From positions 1-54,376 of the forward strand of contig JAFGEY010000260.1 of assembly GCA_016931365.1 (NCBI GenBank): a DNA stretch of 54,376 nucleotides, read 5' to 3'. Source of the DNA: Anaerolineae bacterium. Lineage in GTDB: Bacteria; Chloroflexota; Anaerolineae; JAFGEY01. The notes under the pieces were generated by a model that was given only the letters and a program-made list of their open reading frames with translations, did not search any database and was not told where the DNA came from. The position numbers and the translations under genes were made by a program. Shown one piece after another: positions 8,502 through 15,825 of this stretch (the first letter of the stretch is position 1; each line of letters starts with the position of its first letter).

Positions 8502-10106
8502 ATGAACTTGCAAACTCTGCTCAACGAACTAAACGACTACGCCCTGACCGGCAGCGCTGATGTCGAGATCAGCGGCCTGCATTTTGACTCGCGCGAAATT
8601 GGTCCCGGCAACCTCTTTTTCGCCTGCGTGGGCAAAGACACCGACGGCCACCGCTACATCGACAAAGCAATCGAAAACGGCGCGGCGGCGATTGTGGGTC
8701 AACAGACCATCCCGGAAGTTTATGCAACCCAGAGGGGAGCCAACTTCCGGGATGGTTCAAATCCTCCCTACATCCAGGTGCCGGACAGCCGCGAAGCGCT
8801 GGCCCTGTGCGCCGCCGCCTGGCACGGACATCCTGGCCGCCAGATGACCGTCATCGGCGTCACCGGCACCGACGGCAAAACGACCACCGTCAACCTGCTG
8901 CAATCGATCTTTGCTGCCGCGGGCAAGAAAACGGGGATGGTCAGCACCGTCAACGCCTTGATCGGCGACCGCTACCAGGACACCGGCCTGCACGTCACCA
9001 CCCCCGGCGCGCTCGAAATCCAGGCCTTGCTGGCCCAGATGCGCGACGCGGGCACTCAAGTAGTGATCCTCGAAGCCACCTCGCACGGCCTGGCCCAGCA
9101 CCGCGTCAGCGCGGCCGAATTCGATGTCGCCGTCGTCACTAACATCACCCACGAGCACCTCGACTATCACGGCTCGTGGGAGCAATACTGCGACGATAAA
9201 GCAAGGCTATTCAGGATGCTCAACACAGCGGCTCGAAAACCCGGCGTGCCCAAAGTGGCGGTGATTAATGCTGATGACGCCTCCTTCCCACGCCTCAAGT
9301 CGATCGAGGCCGACGTACAGGTCGTCTATGGGCTGCAAAATCCCGCCGACGTCACGGCGACCAACCTCGCCATCGACGACGGCAAGCGCGCCTTCACCGT
9401 CCACTCGCCGCGAGCGCGGTTTGAAATCCGCAGCCCCTTGCTGGAAAGCTACAACGTGTACAACATCCTGGCTGCCGTGTCCGCTGCCCTGGCCCTCGAT
9501 GTGCCGGTTGAGGCGATCCTGCGCGGGGTGGTCGCGATGAAAGGTGTGGTCGGGCGCATGGAGCGCATCGACGAGGGGCAGGATTTCACCGCCATCGTCG
9601 ATTTTGCGCACACCCCCAACGCCCTGCAGCGTGCGCTCGAAGCGCTGCGCCCGCAGACCGAGGGCCGGCTGATCGTCGTCTTTGGCTCCGCCGGGCTGCG
9701 CGACGTGTACAAGCGCGAGATGATGGGCCGCGTCGCCGGGCGGCTGGCCGACATCACCGTGATCACCGCCGAAGACCCACGCACCGAAGACCTGGACGCG
9801 ATCATTGCTCAGAGCGCCGCGGGCTGCGCGGCCGAGGGCGCGCGCGAGGGGGACGGCCCCGGTCGCCGCTTTTACCGCGTGCCCGACCGCCCCGAAGCGA
9901 TCCAGCTAGCGGTCAATCTGGCCGCACCGGGCGACATTGTCGTCACCTGCGGCAAATCCCACGAGCAGTCGATGTGTTTCGGCGCCATCGAATACCCGTG
10001 GAACGAGCACCAGGCCCTGCGCGCCGCGCTGCTGACCCGGTTGGGCCGTCCCGGTGAGGTGCGCGCGCCCCGGCTGCCGACCAGCAAGCAAGGCGATCCG
10101 CTATGA
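8502..10106 (+). CDS. murE: UDP-N-acetylmuramoyl-tripeptide synthetase (MurE)
   Basis: Cytoplasmic Mur ligase that adds the third amino acid of the peptidoglycan stem peptide to UDP-MurNAc-L-Ala-D-Glu using ATP. Domain 1 has the MurE-type FDSREIGPGNLFFA. The P-loop is GTDGKTTT. The central domain shows EATSHGL, HEHLDYHG and the DKARLF segment carrying the usually carbamylated Lys. The C-terminal ligase domain ends with CGKSHE. At the site that selects the third residue the sequence reads EDPR instead of the diaminopimelate-type DNPR, so the amino acid added is not certain. Codons 69-85 form a palindromic insertion (see the repeat at 8706). AGGAG precedes ATG 8502. It is the first gene of an overlapping operon and stands apart from other mur genes. 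The 534 residues are slightly longer than usual. Confidence 0.9.
   Translation: MNLQTLLNELNDYALTGSADVEISGLHFDSREIGPGNLFFACVGKDTDGHRYIDKAIENGAAAIVGQQTIPEVYATQRGANFRDGSNPPYIQVPDSREALALCAAAWHGHPGRQMTVIGVTGTDGKTTTVNLLQSIFAAAGKKTGMVSTVNALIGDRYQDTGLHVTTPGALEIQALLAQMRDAGTQVVILEATSHGLAQHRVSAAEFDVAVVTNITHEHLDYHGSWEQYCDDKARLFRMLNTAARKPGVPKVAVINADDASFPRLKSIEADVQVVYGLQNPADVTATNLAIDDGKRAFTVHSPRARFEIRSPLLESYNVYNILAAVSAALALDVPVEAILRGVVAMKGVVGRMERIDEGQDFTAIVDFAHTPNALQRALEALRPQTEGRLIVVFGSAGLRDVYKREMMGRVAGRLADITVITAEDPRTEDLDAIIAQSAAGCAAEGAREGDGPGRRFYRVPDRPEAIQLAVNLAAPGDIVVTCGKSHEQSMCFGAIEYPWNEHQALRAALLTRLGRPGEVRAPRLPTSKQGDPL
8706..8756 (+). repeat. 51-nt palindromic element inserted in frame within murE
   Basis: Two perfect 15-nt arms, ACCATCCCGGAAGTT (8706-8720) and AACTTCCGGGATGGT (8742-8756), flank a 21-nt loop. 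The element spans exactly codons 69-85 and adds 17 residues between the AAIVG strand and the PYIQVPDSREAL segment of domain 1, where other MurE proteins have a short variable loop. A related pair of arms is intergenic at 24973-25069. Confidence 0.8.
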
Positions 10107-10777
10107 TTCCGCCATTCCATGCTCGCACTCCCCGGGCACAAGCGGAGATGGGCCGCTGGGCTTCGGTTTACGATGCCCTGGCCGGCGTGCTGCTGCTGGG
10201 CCAGGAACAGGCCGTCCGCCAAAAGACGGTCGAATTGGCTCAGGTCCGGCCAGGTGATCGGCTGCTGGACGTAGGCTGCGGCACCGGCGCTTTGACCCTG
10301 GTCGCCTGGGCGCAGGCCGGCCCGACGGGTGAGGTGTATGGCATTGATGCTGCGCCCGCAATGATCGACCTGGCCCGCCGCAAGGCAGCCCAGGCCAACG
10401 CGCGCGTCGAGTTCAAGATCGGCGCGGTTGAGCAAATTCCCTTCCCAGACAGCTATTTTGATGTTGTTTTGAACAGCTTTATGATCTATAATCTACCCAA
10501 CGACGACCTGCGGCGTAAAGGGTTTGCTGAGATGCGCCGTGTGTTGAGGCCGGGCGGACGGCTGGTAGTGGTCGATTTTGAGCTGCCTGCCCAGCCCGGA
10601 CTGCGCCGGCTGGCTACCTTGCTTTTGGGCCGGCGCGTCGTTCAGACCGAGGGCTGTACCCTGTCATCGATGATGGCCGAAGCCGGTTTGGTCGAGATCA
10701 AAGCAGGGCAGATCGCGCTAGAGGTGGTCACGTTTGCGCATGGAAAAGCAGCCGGGGCGGAACGGGCTCACATTTGA
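10103..10777 (+). CDS. Class I SAM-dependent methyltransferase (UbiE/MenG-like)
   Basis: A 224-residue soluble protein. The SAM-binding motif I LLDVGCGTG is at 54-62, an acidic GIDAAPAMIDLARRKA follows, then a polar IPFPDSYFDVVLNSF motif and the LRPGGRLVVVDFELP strand typical of small-molecule methyltransferases of the Methyltransf_11 type. The N-terminal YDALAGVLLLGQE resembles the membrane-facing region of UbiE/MenG quinone methyltransferases, so a hydrophobic substrate is plausible; the actual substrate cannot be told. Its ATG overlaps the murE stop as ATGA, indicating translational coupling. Confidence 0.8.
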   Translation: MIPPFHARTPRAQAEMGRWASVYDALAGVLLLGQEQAVRQKTVELAQVRPGDRLLDVGCGTGALTLVAWAQAGPTGEVYGIDAAPAMIDLARRKAAQANARVEFKIGAVEQIPFPDSYFDVVLNSFMIYNLPNDDLRRKGFAEMRRVLRPGGRLVVVDFELPAQPGLRRLATLLLGRRVVQTEGCTLSSMMAEAGLVEIKAGQIALEVVTFAHGKAAGAERAHI

Positions 10778-10854
10778 TCGTGGAGTCCAATGAAAGAGCA
10801 AGATGGTCATAAAAACAGGCCACGTTATCATCACACAGGGGGAGAGGAGGCAAA

Positions 10855-11484
10855 ATGGAACAAGATTTGGTTGAACGTTTTCACGATTTGCTTTTGGAAT
10901 ACTCACAGCAGAATGACCCGACGGAACGGCAGCGGATCGAAGATGCGTTGTGGGCCGAATTTGGCGCCGAACAGGCTGTGTTTGTCCTCGACATGTCGGG
11001 CTTTTCACTGCTCTCGCGCAAATATGGTGTCGTCCAATATCTCTCCATGGTGCGGCGTATGCAGCTCACCGCGGTGCCGATCATCGAGAGCCACGACGGC
11101 CGGGTGGTCAAATTCGAAGCCGACAACTGCTTTGCCCTGTTCTCAGAACCGCTGTCGGCCATCCGTGCTGGCATCGCGCTGAACCTGGCCTTTGAAGCGG
11201 CCAACATCCTTACCCCATCCGAACTGGACATTCGCATTGCCTGTGGGATCGATTTTGGCCGCATTCTCATGATCGGCGAAGGCGACTGCTTTGGCGACGC
11301 GGTGAACCGGGCCAGTAAACTGGGCGAAGACCTGGCCGGGTCGGGCGAAATTCTGGCCACCAAAGAAGCGATGGCGCGCATTCCCAAGGAGGCCAACATC
11401 AGGAGCCGTATGCTTGAACTGTCCATCTCGGGGATCACGCTGGAGGCGTCTGCGATCGAGTATCGCCGGGAGGAAAAAGTCTGA
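10855..11484 (+). CDS. Stand-alone class III adenylate/guanylate cyclase domain protein
   Basis: A 209-residue protein that is essentially one nucleotide cyclase homology domain with a ~40-residue helical N-terminus and no membrane segment or sensor domain. Metal-binding Asp residues are visible in FVLDMSGFS and in the KFEADNCFALF strand-turn. The substrate/transition-state helix reads GDCFGDAVNRASKLGED: the Asn is kept, but the canonical transition-state Arg (N-x-A-x-R) is Lys. It may therefore be a weak or divergent cyclase, or a regulatory homologue. GGGGGAGAGGAGG precedes ATG 10855. The metallo-beta-lactamase gene follows after 2 nt. Confidence 0.75.
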   Translation: MEQDLVERFHDLLLEYSQQNDPTERQRIEDALWAEFGAEQAVFVLDMSGFSLLSRKYGVVQYLSMVRRMQLTAVPIIESHDGRVVKFEADNCFALFSEPLSAIRAGIALNLAFEAANILTPSELDIRIACGIDFGRILMIGEGDCFGDAVNRASKLGEDLAGSGEILATKEAMARIPKEANIRSRMLELSISGITLEASAIEYRREEKV

Positions 11485-11486
11485 TC

Positions 11487-12362
11487 GTGCCAGGCCTGCA
11501 AGCCGCTGCTTTGGGCCAAACGGAGCCGATAAAAATCGGCTTTCGCTGGCTGGGCGTTGCCGGGTTTGAGCTGACCGCGGCTGGTTTTACCCTGCTCGTC
11601 GATCCCTATCTGACCCGCATCTCATTCTGGCAGCAATGGGCCGGCCGCGTCCAGCCCAACTGCGCCTTGCTACACACCCATATCCCGCGCGCCGATGCGA
11701 TCCTGATCAGCCACGCTCACGTCGATCACCTGCTCGACGCACCTGAAATCGCCCAGCGCACCGGGGCGACGGTCTATGGCTCGGCCAATGTTTGCCAGAT
11801 TGCGACCTTGTCCGGTCTGCCGCGAACCCAAACCGTGCTGCTCGAGGCGGGCGACCGGCTTGTGCTGGGCCCTTTTGCGGTGCAGGTCTTTGCCTCTGAG
11901 CACTTGCCCATACCCGGATTCGGCCCCAAGCCGCTTGGACGCGGGCTGCGGGCCCCGCTGCGCGCCGTCGATTACCAGATGGATGCCTGCTACAGCCTGC
12001 TGATCGAGGTGGGCGGACGGCGGCTGCTCACCGACCCGGGCATGCGCCCCGATGATGCGCCGCCGGCCGATCTGTTATTGATCTATCCACATCACAACGC
12101 AGCTTATTTCACCGCCTTGTTTCGACATGTGCGCCCTCAGGTAGTGCTGCCTACCCATTGGGACGATATGTGGCAATCCCTGTCCAGGCCGCTGCGCCCG
12201 ACTTTTCGCCCGCCCTGGCAGAGCTTTCCACCTTTGCGTCGCGTCAGCCTCGACCAGCTACGCGCCGACGTTGCACGGGCCGCGGCACAGCTTGAATTGA
12301 ACACGCGGGTGATTGTCCCGCGCGTTCTGACCCCACATACACTTGAGGAGTGGCTGACCTGA
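11487..12362 (+). CDS. Metallo-beta-lactamase-fold hydrolase (UlaG-like)
   Basis: A 291-residue cytoplasmic protein of the MBL-fold superfamily. The zinc motif HAHVDH is at 76-81 after a DAILIS strand. Upstream, WLGVAGFEL and LLVDPYLT match the substrate-edge strands of UlaG-like enzymes. Further zinc ligands are probably the Asp in LLTDPGM (about 180) and His in VLPTHWDDMW (about 225). Substrates of this group range from sugar lactones to phosphodiesters, so none is assigned. The start is GTG 11487 two bases after the cyclase stop, behind GGGAGG; the close coupling to the cyclase invites, but does not prove, a link to cyclic-nucleotide metabolism. Confidence 0.75.
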   Translation: MPGLQAAALGQTEPIKIGFRWLGVAGFELTAAGFTLLVDPYLTRISFWQQWAGRVQPNCALLHTHIPRADAILISHAHVDHLLDAPEIAQRTGATVYGSANVCQIATLSGLPRTQTVLLEAGDRLVLGPFAVQVFASEHLPIPGFGPKPLGRGLRAPLRAVDYQMDACYSLLIEVGGRRLLTDPGMRPDDAPPADLLLIYPHHNAAYFTALFRHVRPQVVLPTHWDDMWQSLSRPLRPTFRPPWQSFPPLRRVSLDQLRADVARAAAQLELNTRVIVPRVLTPHTLEEWLT

Positions 12363-12538
12363 TGGATGCGCTGATTCAATTCAACAAATCGCGCTGGGAG
12401 GCACTGGCCCAGGCCAACATCGAATACTCGCGCCCCTGGCTCGACCTCGACGCAGCATCGGCGCGACGGCGAGTCGATCCGCTGGGGCTGATCGGCGAGA
12501 TGCACGGCAAAGATGTTCTGCCATTCGACTCGGAATGA
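12362..12538 (+). pseudogene. Truncated N-terminus of a SAM-dependent methyltransferase
   Basis: This 58-codon frame starts at ATG 12362, overlapping the preceding stop as TGATG behind GAGGAG. It reads as the N-terminus of a methyltransferase family that opens with FNKSRWEALAQANIEYSRP and later reaches GLIGEMHGKDVL, the strand that normally leads into the glycine-rich SAM loop. Here it breaks off after KDVL and ends six residues later, so the catalytic domain is gone. The stop overlaps the next start (ATGA), so the remnant could now act only as a translational-coupling leader. Family recognition rests on pattern memory. Confidence 0.6.
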
Positions 12539-13146
12539 AGCGCAAGTGGTGCTGGCATCACCCTGTGCTCGCTGTGCTGGTCGCGCTGCTGCTGTGGACG
12601 ACCGGCTCGATCTATGCCATCGCAAGCTATGCGAACAAGTCGGAGACGCGCCCGGCTGACGCCGCCATCGTGCTCGGCGCGGCAGTGTTTGGCGACCAAC
12701 CGTCGCCCGTCTTTCGCGAGCGCATCAAGCACGCGGTCTGGCTCTATCGACAGGGATATGTTTCCAAACTCATCCTGACCGGCGGCCAAAGCCCGGAAGA
12801 TGCGCTGGCCGAGTCTGAAGCGGCTGAACAATACGCCATCGCTCAAGGTGTGAATCAGGCCGATATTCTGACCGAGTCACAGTCGCGGACGACGGAGCAA
12901 AATCTGTTCTACGCGCACGAACTGGCGCGCAAATTCTCTCTCGACACAGTGCTCATCGTCAGCGATCCGCTGCACATGAAACGCGCCGTTGCCATCGCCC
13001 GCGATCTGGGCCTGGACGCCTACAGCTCGCCAACGCCGACCAGTCGATACACGAGTTGGAAAACAAGATTCGAATTTCTGCTTAGAGAGACATACTTTTA
13101 CCAACAATATCAAATTAGACGCTTGTTGAGATGGACTCCGGCATGA
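12535..13146 (+). CDS. DUF218 / YdcF-SanA family membrane-anchored protein
   Basis: A 203-residue protein with one N-terminal hydrophobic anchor (about residues 8-28) and an extracytoplasmic DUF218 domain. The domain shows the ADAAIVLGAAVFG strand, RIKHAVWLYRQG, ILTGGQSP, the EAAEQYAIAQGV helix and the SRTTEQNLFYA and VLIVSDPLHMKRA motifs. Family members (SanA, ElyC, YdcF) affect envelope integrity and lipid-carrier use; the biochemical activity is not settled. It starts at the ATGA overlap with the truncated methyltransferase and its own stop overlaps the PrsW start, so it is strongly coupled to its neighbours. Confidence 0.85.
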   Translation: MKRKWCWHHPVLAVLVALLLWTTGSIYAIASYANKSETRPADAAIVLGAAVFGDQPSPVFRERIKHAVWLYRQGYVSKLILTGGQSPEDALAESEAAEQYAIAQGVNQADILTESQSRTTEQNLFYAHELARKFSLDTVLIVSDPLHMKRAVAIARDLGLDAYSSPTPTSRYTSWKTRFEFLLRETYFYQQYQIRRLLRWTPA

Positions 13147-14525
13147 CTCAGCCACCTTTTTCAACCAGAACCTATGCCATCTGCCCGCGCTGTGGCCAGC
13201 ACAACCGCGCCGATGAGCCGCGCTGCTTGTTCTGCGGCACGCCGCTGCGCAGAGCAGACGACGATGAACGGCTCAGCATCCGCGCCTGCCACCGTTGCGG
13301 GCAAACCCTGCCCATCACCGCCGTATCCTGCTCGCGCTGCGGAGCGCTCCAAAAAAGGATCGACCCGGCTCAGATTCCTTCGCCGGCCAAGCCCAACCGC
13401 CTTGCCCAGGTGGGATTCGTCTTGCTGGCTGTTTTCGGCGGCCTGTTGATCCTGGGCGGTCTTGGCTTCGGTCTGCTGGCCCTGCTCGGCGGGCACTCGG
13501 CCGGCGAAGGCGCGCTGGCCCTGGCCGTACTCGCCGTCGGCATTGGCCTGCTCTGGCACGCCGTGTACGCACTGGTCGATCCGGCGGGGCTGACTGCTGC
13601 GTTGTGGCCGGCCTGGGTCTGGATCGCCCTGCTGGTCATCATCTGGGTGCCGGGCAGCCTGGCCGTGCTGATCTTGCCACGCCTGGCCCATTGTTTTCTG
13701 TCCCCATTGATCGTGCTCGCCGCCCTGTTCGCGTCGCTGACTTTTGTGGCGACGGCCATACGGGGGCTGCGCAAGCCGGCCGAACGGCAGCCCATCTCCG
13801 GCAAACTGGGCCCTCGCCATGCCGCATATATCTCCGGCGCGCTCTCGGCAGTCTTTGCCACCGGAATGGCCTTGATTTTGGAAACGATCGCCATCGCCAT
13901 CATCGCCGGGTTGATGATCGCCGCGGCCTATGCGATGGGAGACACCGTCACCTATGAACGGCTGATCCGCCTGGCCGAAAGCCCCGACCTCATCGACCAA
14001 CTGGAAAATCTGATCGGCACCTCGCCGATTATCTTCGCCGGGCTGGTCGGCATTCTATCCATCGCCGCGCCGCTGATCGAGGAAACGCTCAAGGGGCTGC
14101 CCTTGCTGCTGTTCGCCTTCCGCCTCCGTCTCTCCGAACGCTCGATGATTTTGCTCGGCGTGGCGGGCGGGATGGGCTTTGCCTTTGCTGAAAACATTGG
14201 CTACCTGAGCATGGTCCCGGAAGCATGGCCGTTGATGGTCGTGTTTCGCACCTGTGCGGCGATGATGCACGGTGCGTCCAGCGGGTTCGTTGGTCGCGGC
14301 TGGCACCGCGCGCTGCGCAGAGGGCAATGGCTCAAGGCGCTGCTCGACTTTGGCCTGGCTGTAGGCATCCACGCCGGGTGGAACCTGCTGGCCGTGATCA
14401 TTGTCTGGTTTGGCTACAAGGGGATGGCCGAAGGCATCCTCTTTATTATTGCCGTGGGCCTGTTTCCGCTGGCGGTGATGTTCCTACTCCTGGCACGCTG
14501 GGGCATCTGGGTCAGCGAAACGTAG
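13143..14525 (+). CDS. PrsW-family intramembrane protease with N-terminal double zinc ribbon
   Basis: 460 residues. The cytoplasmic N-terminus carries two zinc ribbons: CPRCG with CLFCG (about 14-36), and CHRCG with CSRCG (about 50-70). About nine to ten hydrophobic helices follow. The catalytic region has the PrsW signatures EETLKG, FAFAENIGY, HGASSGFVG and the terminal GIHAGWN, which together provide the Glu and His residues expected of this metal-dependent membrane protease family (related to CAAX proteases). PrsW in Bacillus cleaves an anti-sigma factor; the target here is unknown and no anti-sigma gene is adjacent. ATG 13143 overlaps the DUF218 stop. It is the last gene of the murE operon. 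Confidence 0.88.
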   Translation: MTQPPFSTRTYAICPRCGQHNRADEPRCLFCGTPLRRADDDERLSIRACHRCGQTLPITAVSCSRCGALQKRIDPAQIPSPAKPNRLAQVGFVLLAVFGGLLILGGLGFGLLALLGGHSAGEGALALAVLAVGIGLLWHAVYALVDPAGLTAALWPAWVWIALLVIIWVPGSLAVLILPRLAHCFLSPLIVLAALFASLTFVATAIRGLRKPAERQPISGKLGPRHAAYISGALSAVFATGMALILETIAIAIIAGLMIAAAYAMGDTVTYERLIRLAESPDLIDQLENLIGTSPIIFAGLVGILSIAAPLIEETLKGLPLLLFAFRLRLSERSMILLGVAGGMGFAFAENIGYLSMVPEAWPLMVVFRTCAAMMHGASSGFVGRGWHRALRRGQWLKALLDFGLAVGIHAGWNLLAVIIVWFGYKGMAEGILFIIAVGLFPLAVMFLLLARWGIWVSET

Positions 14526-14558
14526 AGCTAAACCAAAGACAAGACATAAAACCAGGGC

Positions 14559-14587
14559 TTTTCCTGGCACACAGAGTATGGTATAAT
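14559..14587 (+). promoter_or_regulatory. Possible promoter for the small protein / TPR unit
   Basis: A perfect TATAAT at 14582-14587 has only a weak TTTTCC 17 nt upstream (14559-14564). It lies about 115 nt before ATG 14702; the leader between them has no recognisable element. Confidence 0.35.
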
Positions 14588-14701
14588 GCAATCAATTGCT
14601 TATGAGTTGCAGGGAGCGAGGAGGGGATGGGAACAGCACAAGCATCCCTGAATTAGGGCCAGTTATTTTACTCATTCCTTAGCTCATCCACAGGTAGTTG
14701 A

Positions 14702-14938
14702 ATGAAACTGTTAACCAAGCTGGCGACGCTGGCGCGCACATTGATCCCGCAGCACAAATCACAACCGGGCACACCGACATCTGTCAAACCACCAGAGCCG
14801 CCGCCACAACCGGCCATAGCGACGTCACAGATAGCCCAAGAGGGGGACGCACAGACTCCCGTCGAAGCCCTGGAACAAGTTCGCGTCGCCGATCTGCTGC
14901 GCCACGAAATCGGAACGAACAAAGAAAAAGGAGAATGA
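14702..14938 (+). CDS. Small basic-N-terminus, Pro-rich hypothetical protein
   Basis: A 78-residue protein with a short basic/hydrophobic N-terminus (KLLTKLATLARTLIP), a Pro-rich centre (KPPEPPPQPA) and a polar helical C-terminus. No domain is recognised. ATG 14702 has a weak AGG-containing site, but the stop lies 1 nt before the start of the TPR gene and the end of the frame contains that gene's AAAAAGGAGA site, so it appears to be a genuine first gene of a two-gene unit. It might be a partner of the TPR protein (inference only). Confidence 0.5.
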   Translation: MKLLTKLATLARTLIPQHKSQPGTPTSVKPPEPPPQPAIATSQIAQEGDAQTPVEALEQVRVADLLRHEIGTNKEKGE

Positions 14939-14939
14939 C

Positions 14940-15701
14940 ATGAGCAGTCTGATGTATAATGAATTAGTTACGTGTTCAAATTGTGGCGAGGACGTTCCCT
15001 CTTATGAGGACTGCATCTTGTGTGGGCATTCTTTGCAGGACCCGGATGCCCCCCCACGCGAAGTGACTTCCGACGACATCCAGCAGATGATGATCGAGGC
15101 CAAGATTAACGAACTCAAGACAAAACGAGAGATGCTCTATGGCGATAACTGGGATCACGCCCCCTGGCTGGAACGCCTGGAAAGGCTGGCCGAAATCGCG
15201 CCCGACAATGGCAAGATCTATTATCACATCGGCAAGGCCCACCTCGAACTGGGCGACTGCCGGCAGGCCGTTGTCTATCTTACCGCAGCGCTGATGCTCG
15301 ACCCCACCCTCGTCGACGCGATCCGCCTGCGCGGCGACTGCCAGAACGCGCTCGTGCCGGTGATGGGGGGGGACGCCCAGGCTTATTATGACCGCGCCCT
15401 CGCCGACTATGCGGCAGCAATCGAGATCGATCCCGACGCCTACACGCTCAACTCGCATGCGGCGATCATCGGCTCGCTGGGCGAGTGGGATCAGGCTATT
15501 GAAGAGTATACTCAGGCCATCGAACTCGACCCCGATTATGCCGAATCCTTTTTCAACCGGGGCTATACCTACAAGGTGATCGGCGAAGCCGACAAGTCCA
15601 TCGCCGACTTTAACCGCTTCCTGGCCTTCAAACGACACTGGAACGAAGAGATGGTCAATATGGCGCGGGCACACATCAAGGAACTGACCGAGCCGGAATA
15701 A
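14940..15701 (+). CDS. Zinc-ribbon TPR-repeat protein
   Basis: A 253-residue soluble protein. The N-terminus has one zinc ribbon (CSNCGEDVPSYEDCILCG, about 11-28), then a linker with basic helices, and from about residue 75 onward five or so TPR units, recognisable by ALMLDPTLVDAIRLRGD, AIEIDPDAYTLNSHAA, AIELDPDYAESFFNRGYTY and the closing SIADFNRFLAF. It probably mediates protein contacts; no enzyme activity is expected. ATG 14940 follows AAGGAG closely. A strong hairpin terminator follows the stop. It resembles the PrsW protein just upstream in having a Cys-rich N-terminal ribbon. Confidence 0.8.
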   Translation: MSSLMYNELVTCSNCGEDVPSYEDCILCGHSLQDPDAPPREVTSDDIQQMMIEAKINELKTKREMLYGDNWDHAPWLERLERLAEIAPDNGKIYYHIGKAHLELGDCRQAVVYLTAALMLDPTLVDAIRLRGDCQNALVPVMGGDAQAYYDRALADYAAAIEIDPDAYTLNSHAAIIGSLGEWDQAIEEYTQAIELDPDYAESFFNRGYTYKVIGEADKSIADFNRFLAFKRHWNEEMVNMARAHIKELTEPE

Positions 15702-15724
15702 CCACTGAATTTAGCTCATTCTGT

Positions 15725-15775
15725 TATGCGACGCTATCGCCTCGAGGCGACAGCGTCGCATATATTTTGCTTGTT
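15725..15775 (+). terminator. Long palindromic terminator
   Basis: Arms 15725-15743 and 15744-15762 form a 38-nt palindrome with a single A/C mismatch pair, followed by a T-rich tract (TATTTTGCTTGTTTTT). It ends the TPR transcript just before the maf promoter. Its centre CGCCTCGAGGCG resembles that of the murE leader hairpin. Confidence 0.7.
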
Positions 15776-15799
15776 TTTCCCCCTCTTTGCTGGTATACT
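15771..15799 (+). promoter_or_regulatory. Promoter of the maf-PBP2-Nudix operon
   Basis: TTGTTT (15771-15776), 17 nt and TATACT (15794-15799) lie about 27 nt before the GTG start of maf. The -35 overlaps the T-tract of the preceding terminator. Confidence 0.6.
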
Positions 15800-15825
15800 T
15801 GGGTCAAACGAACCGAGAGGCGACT

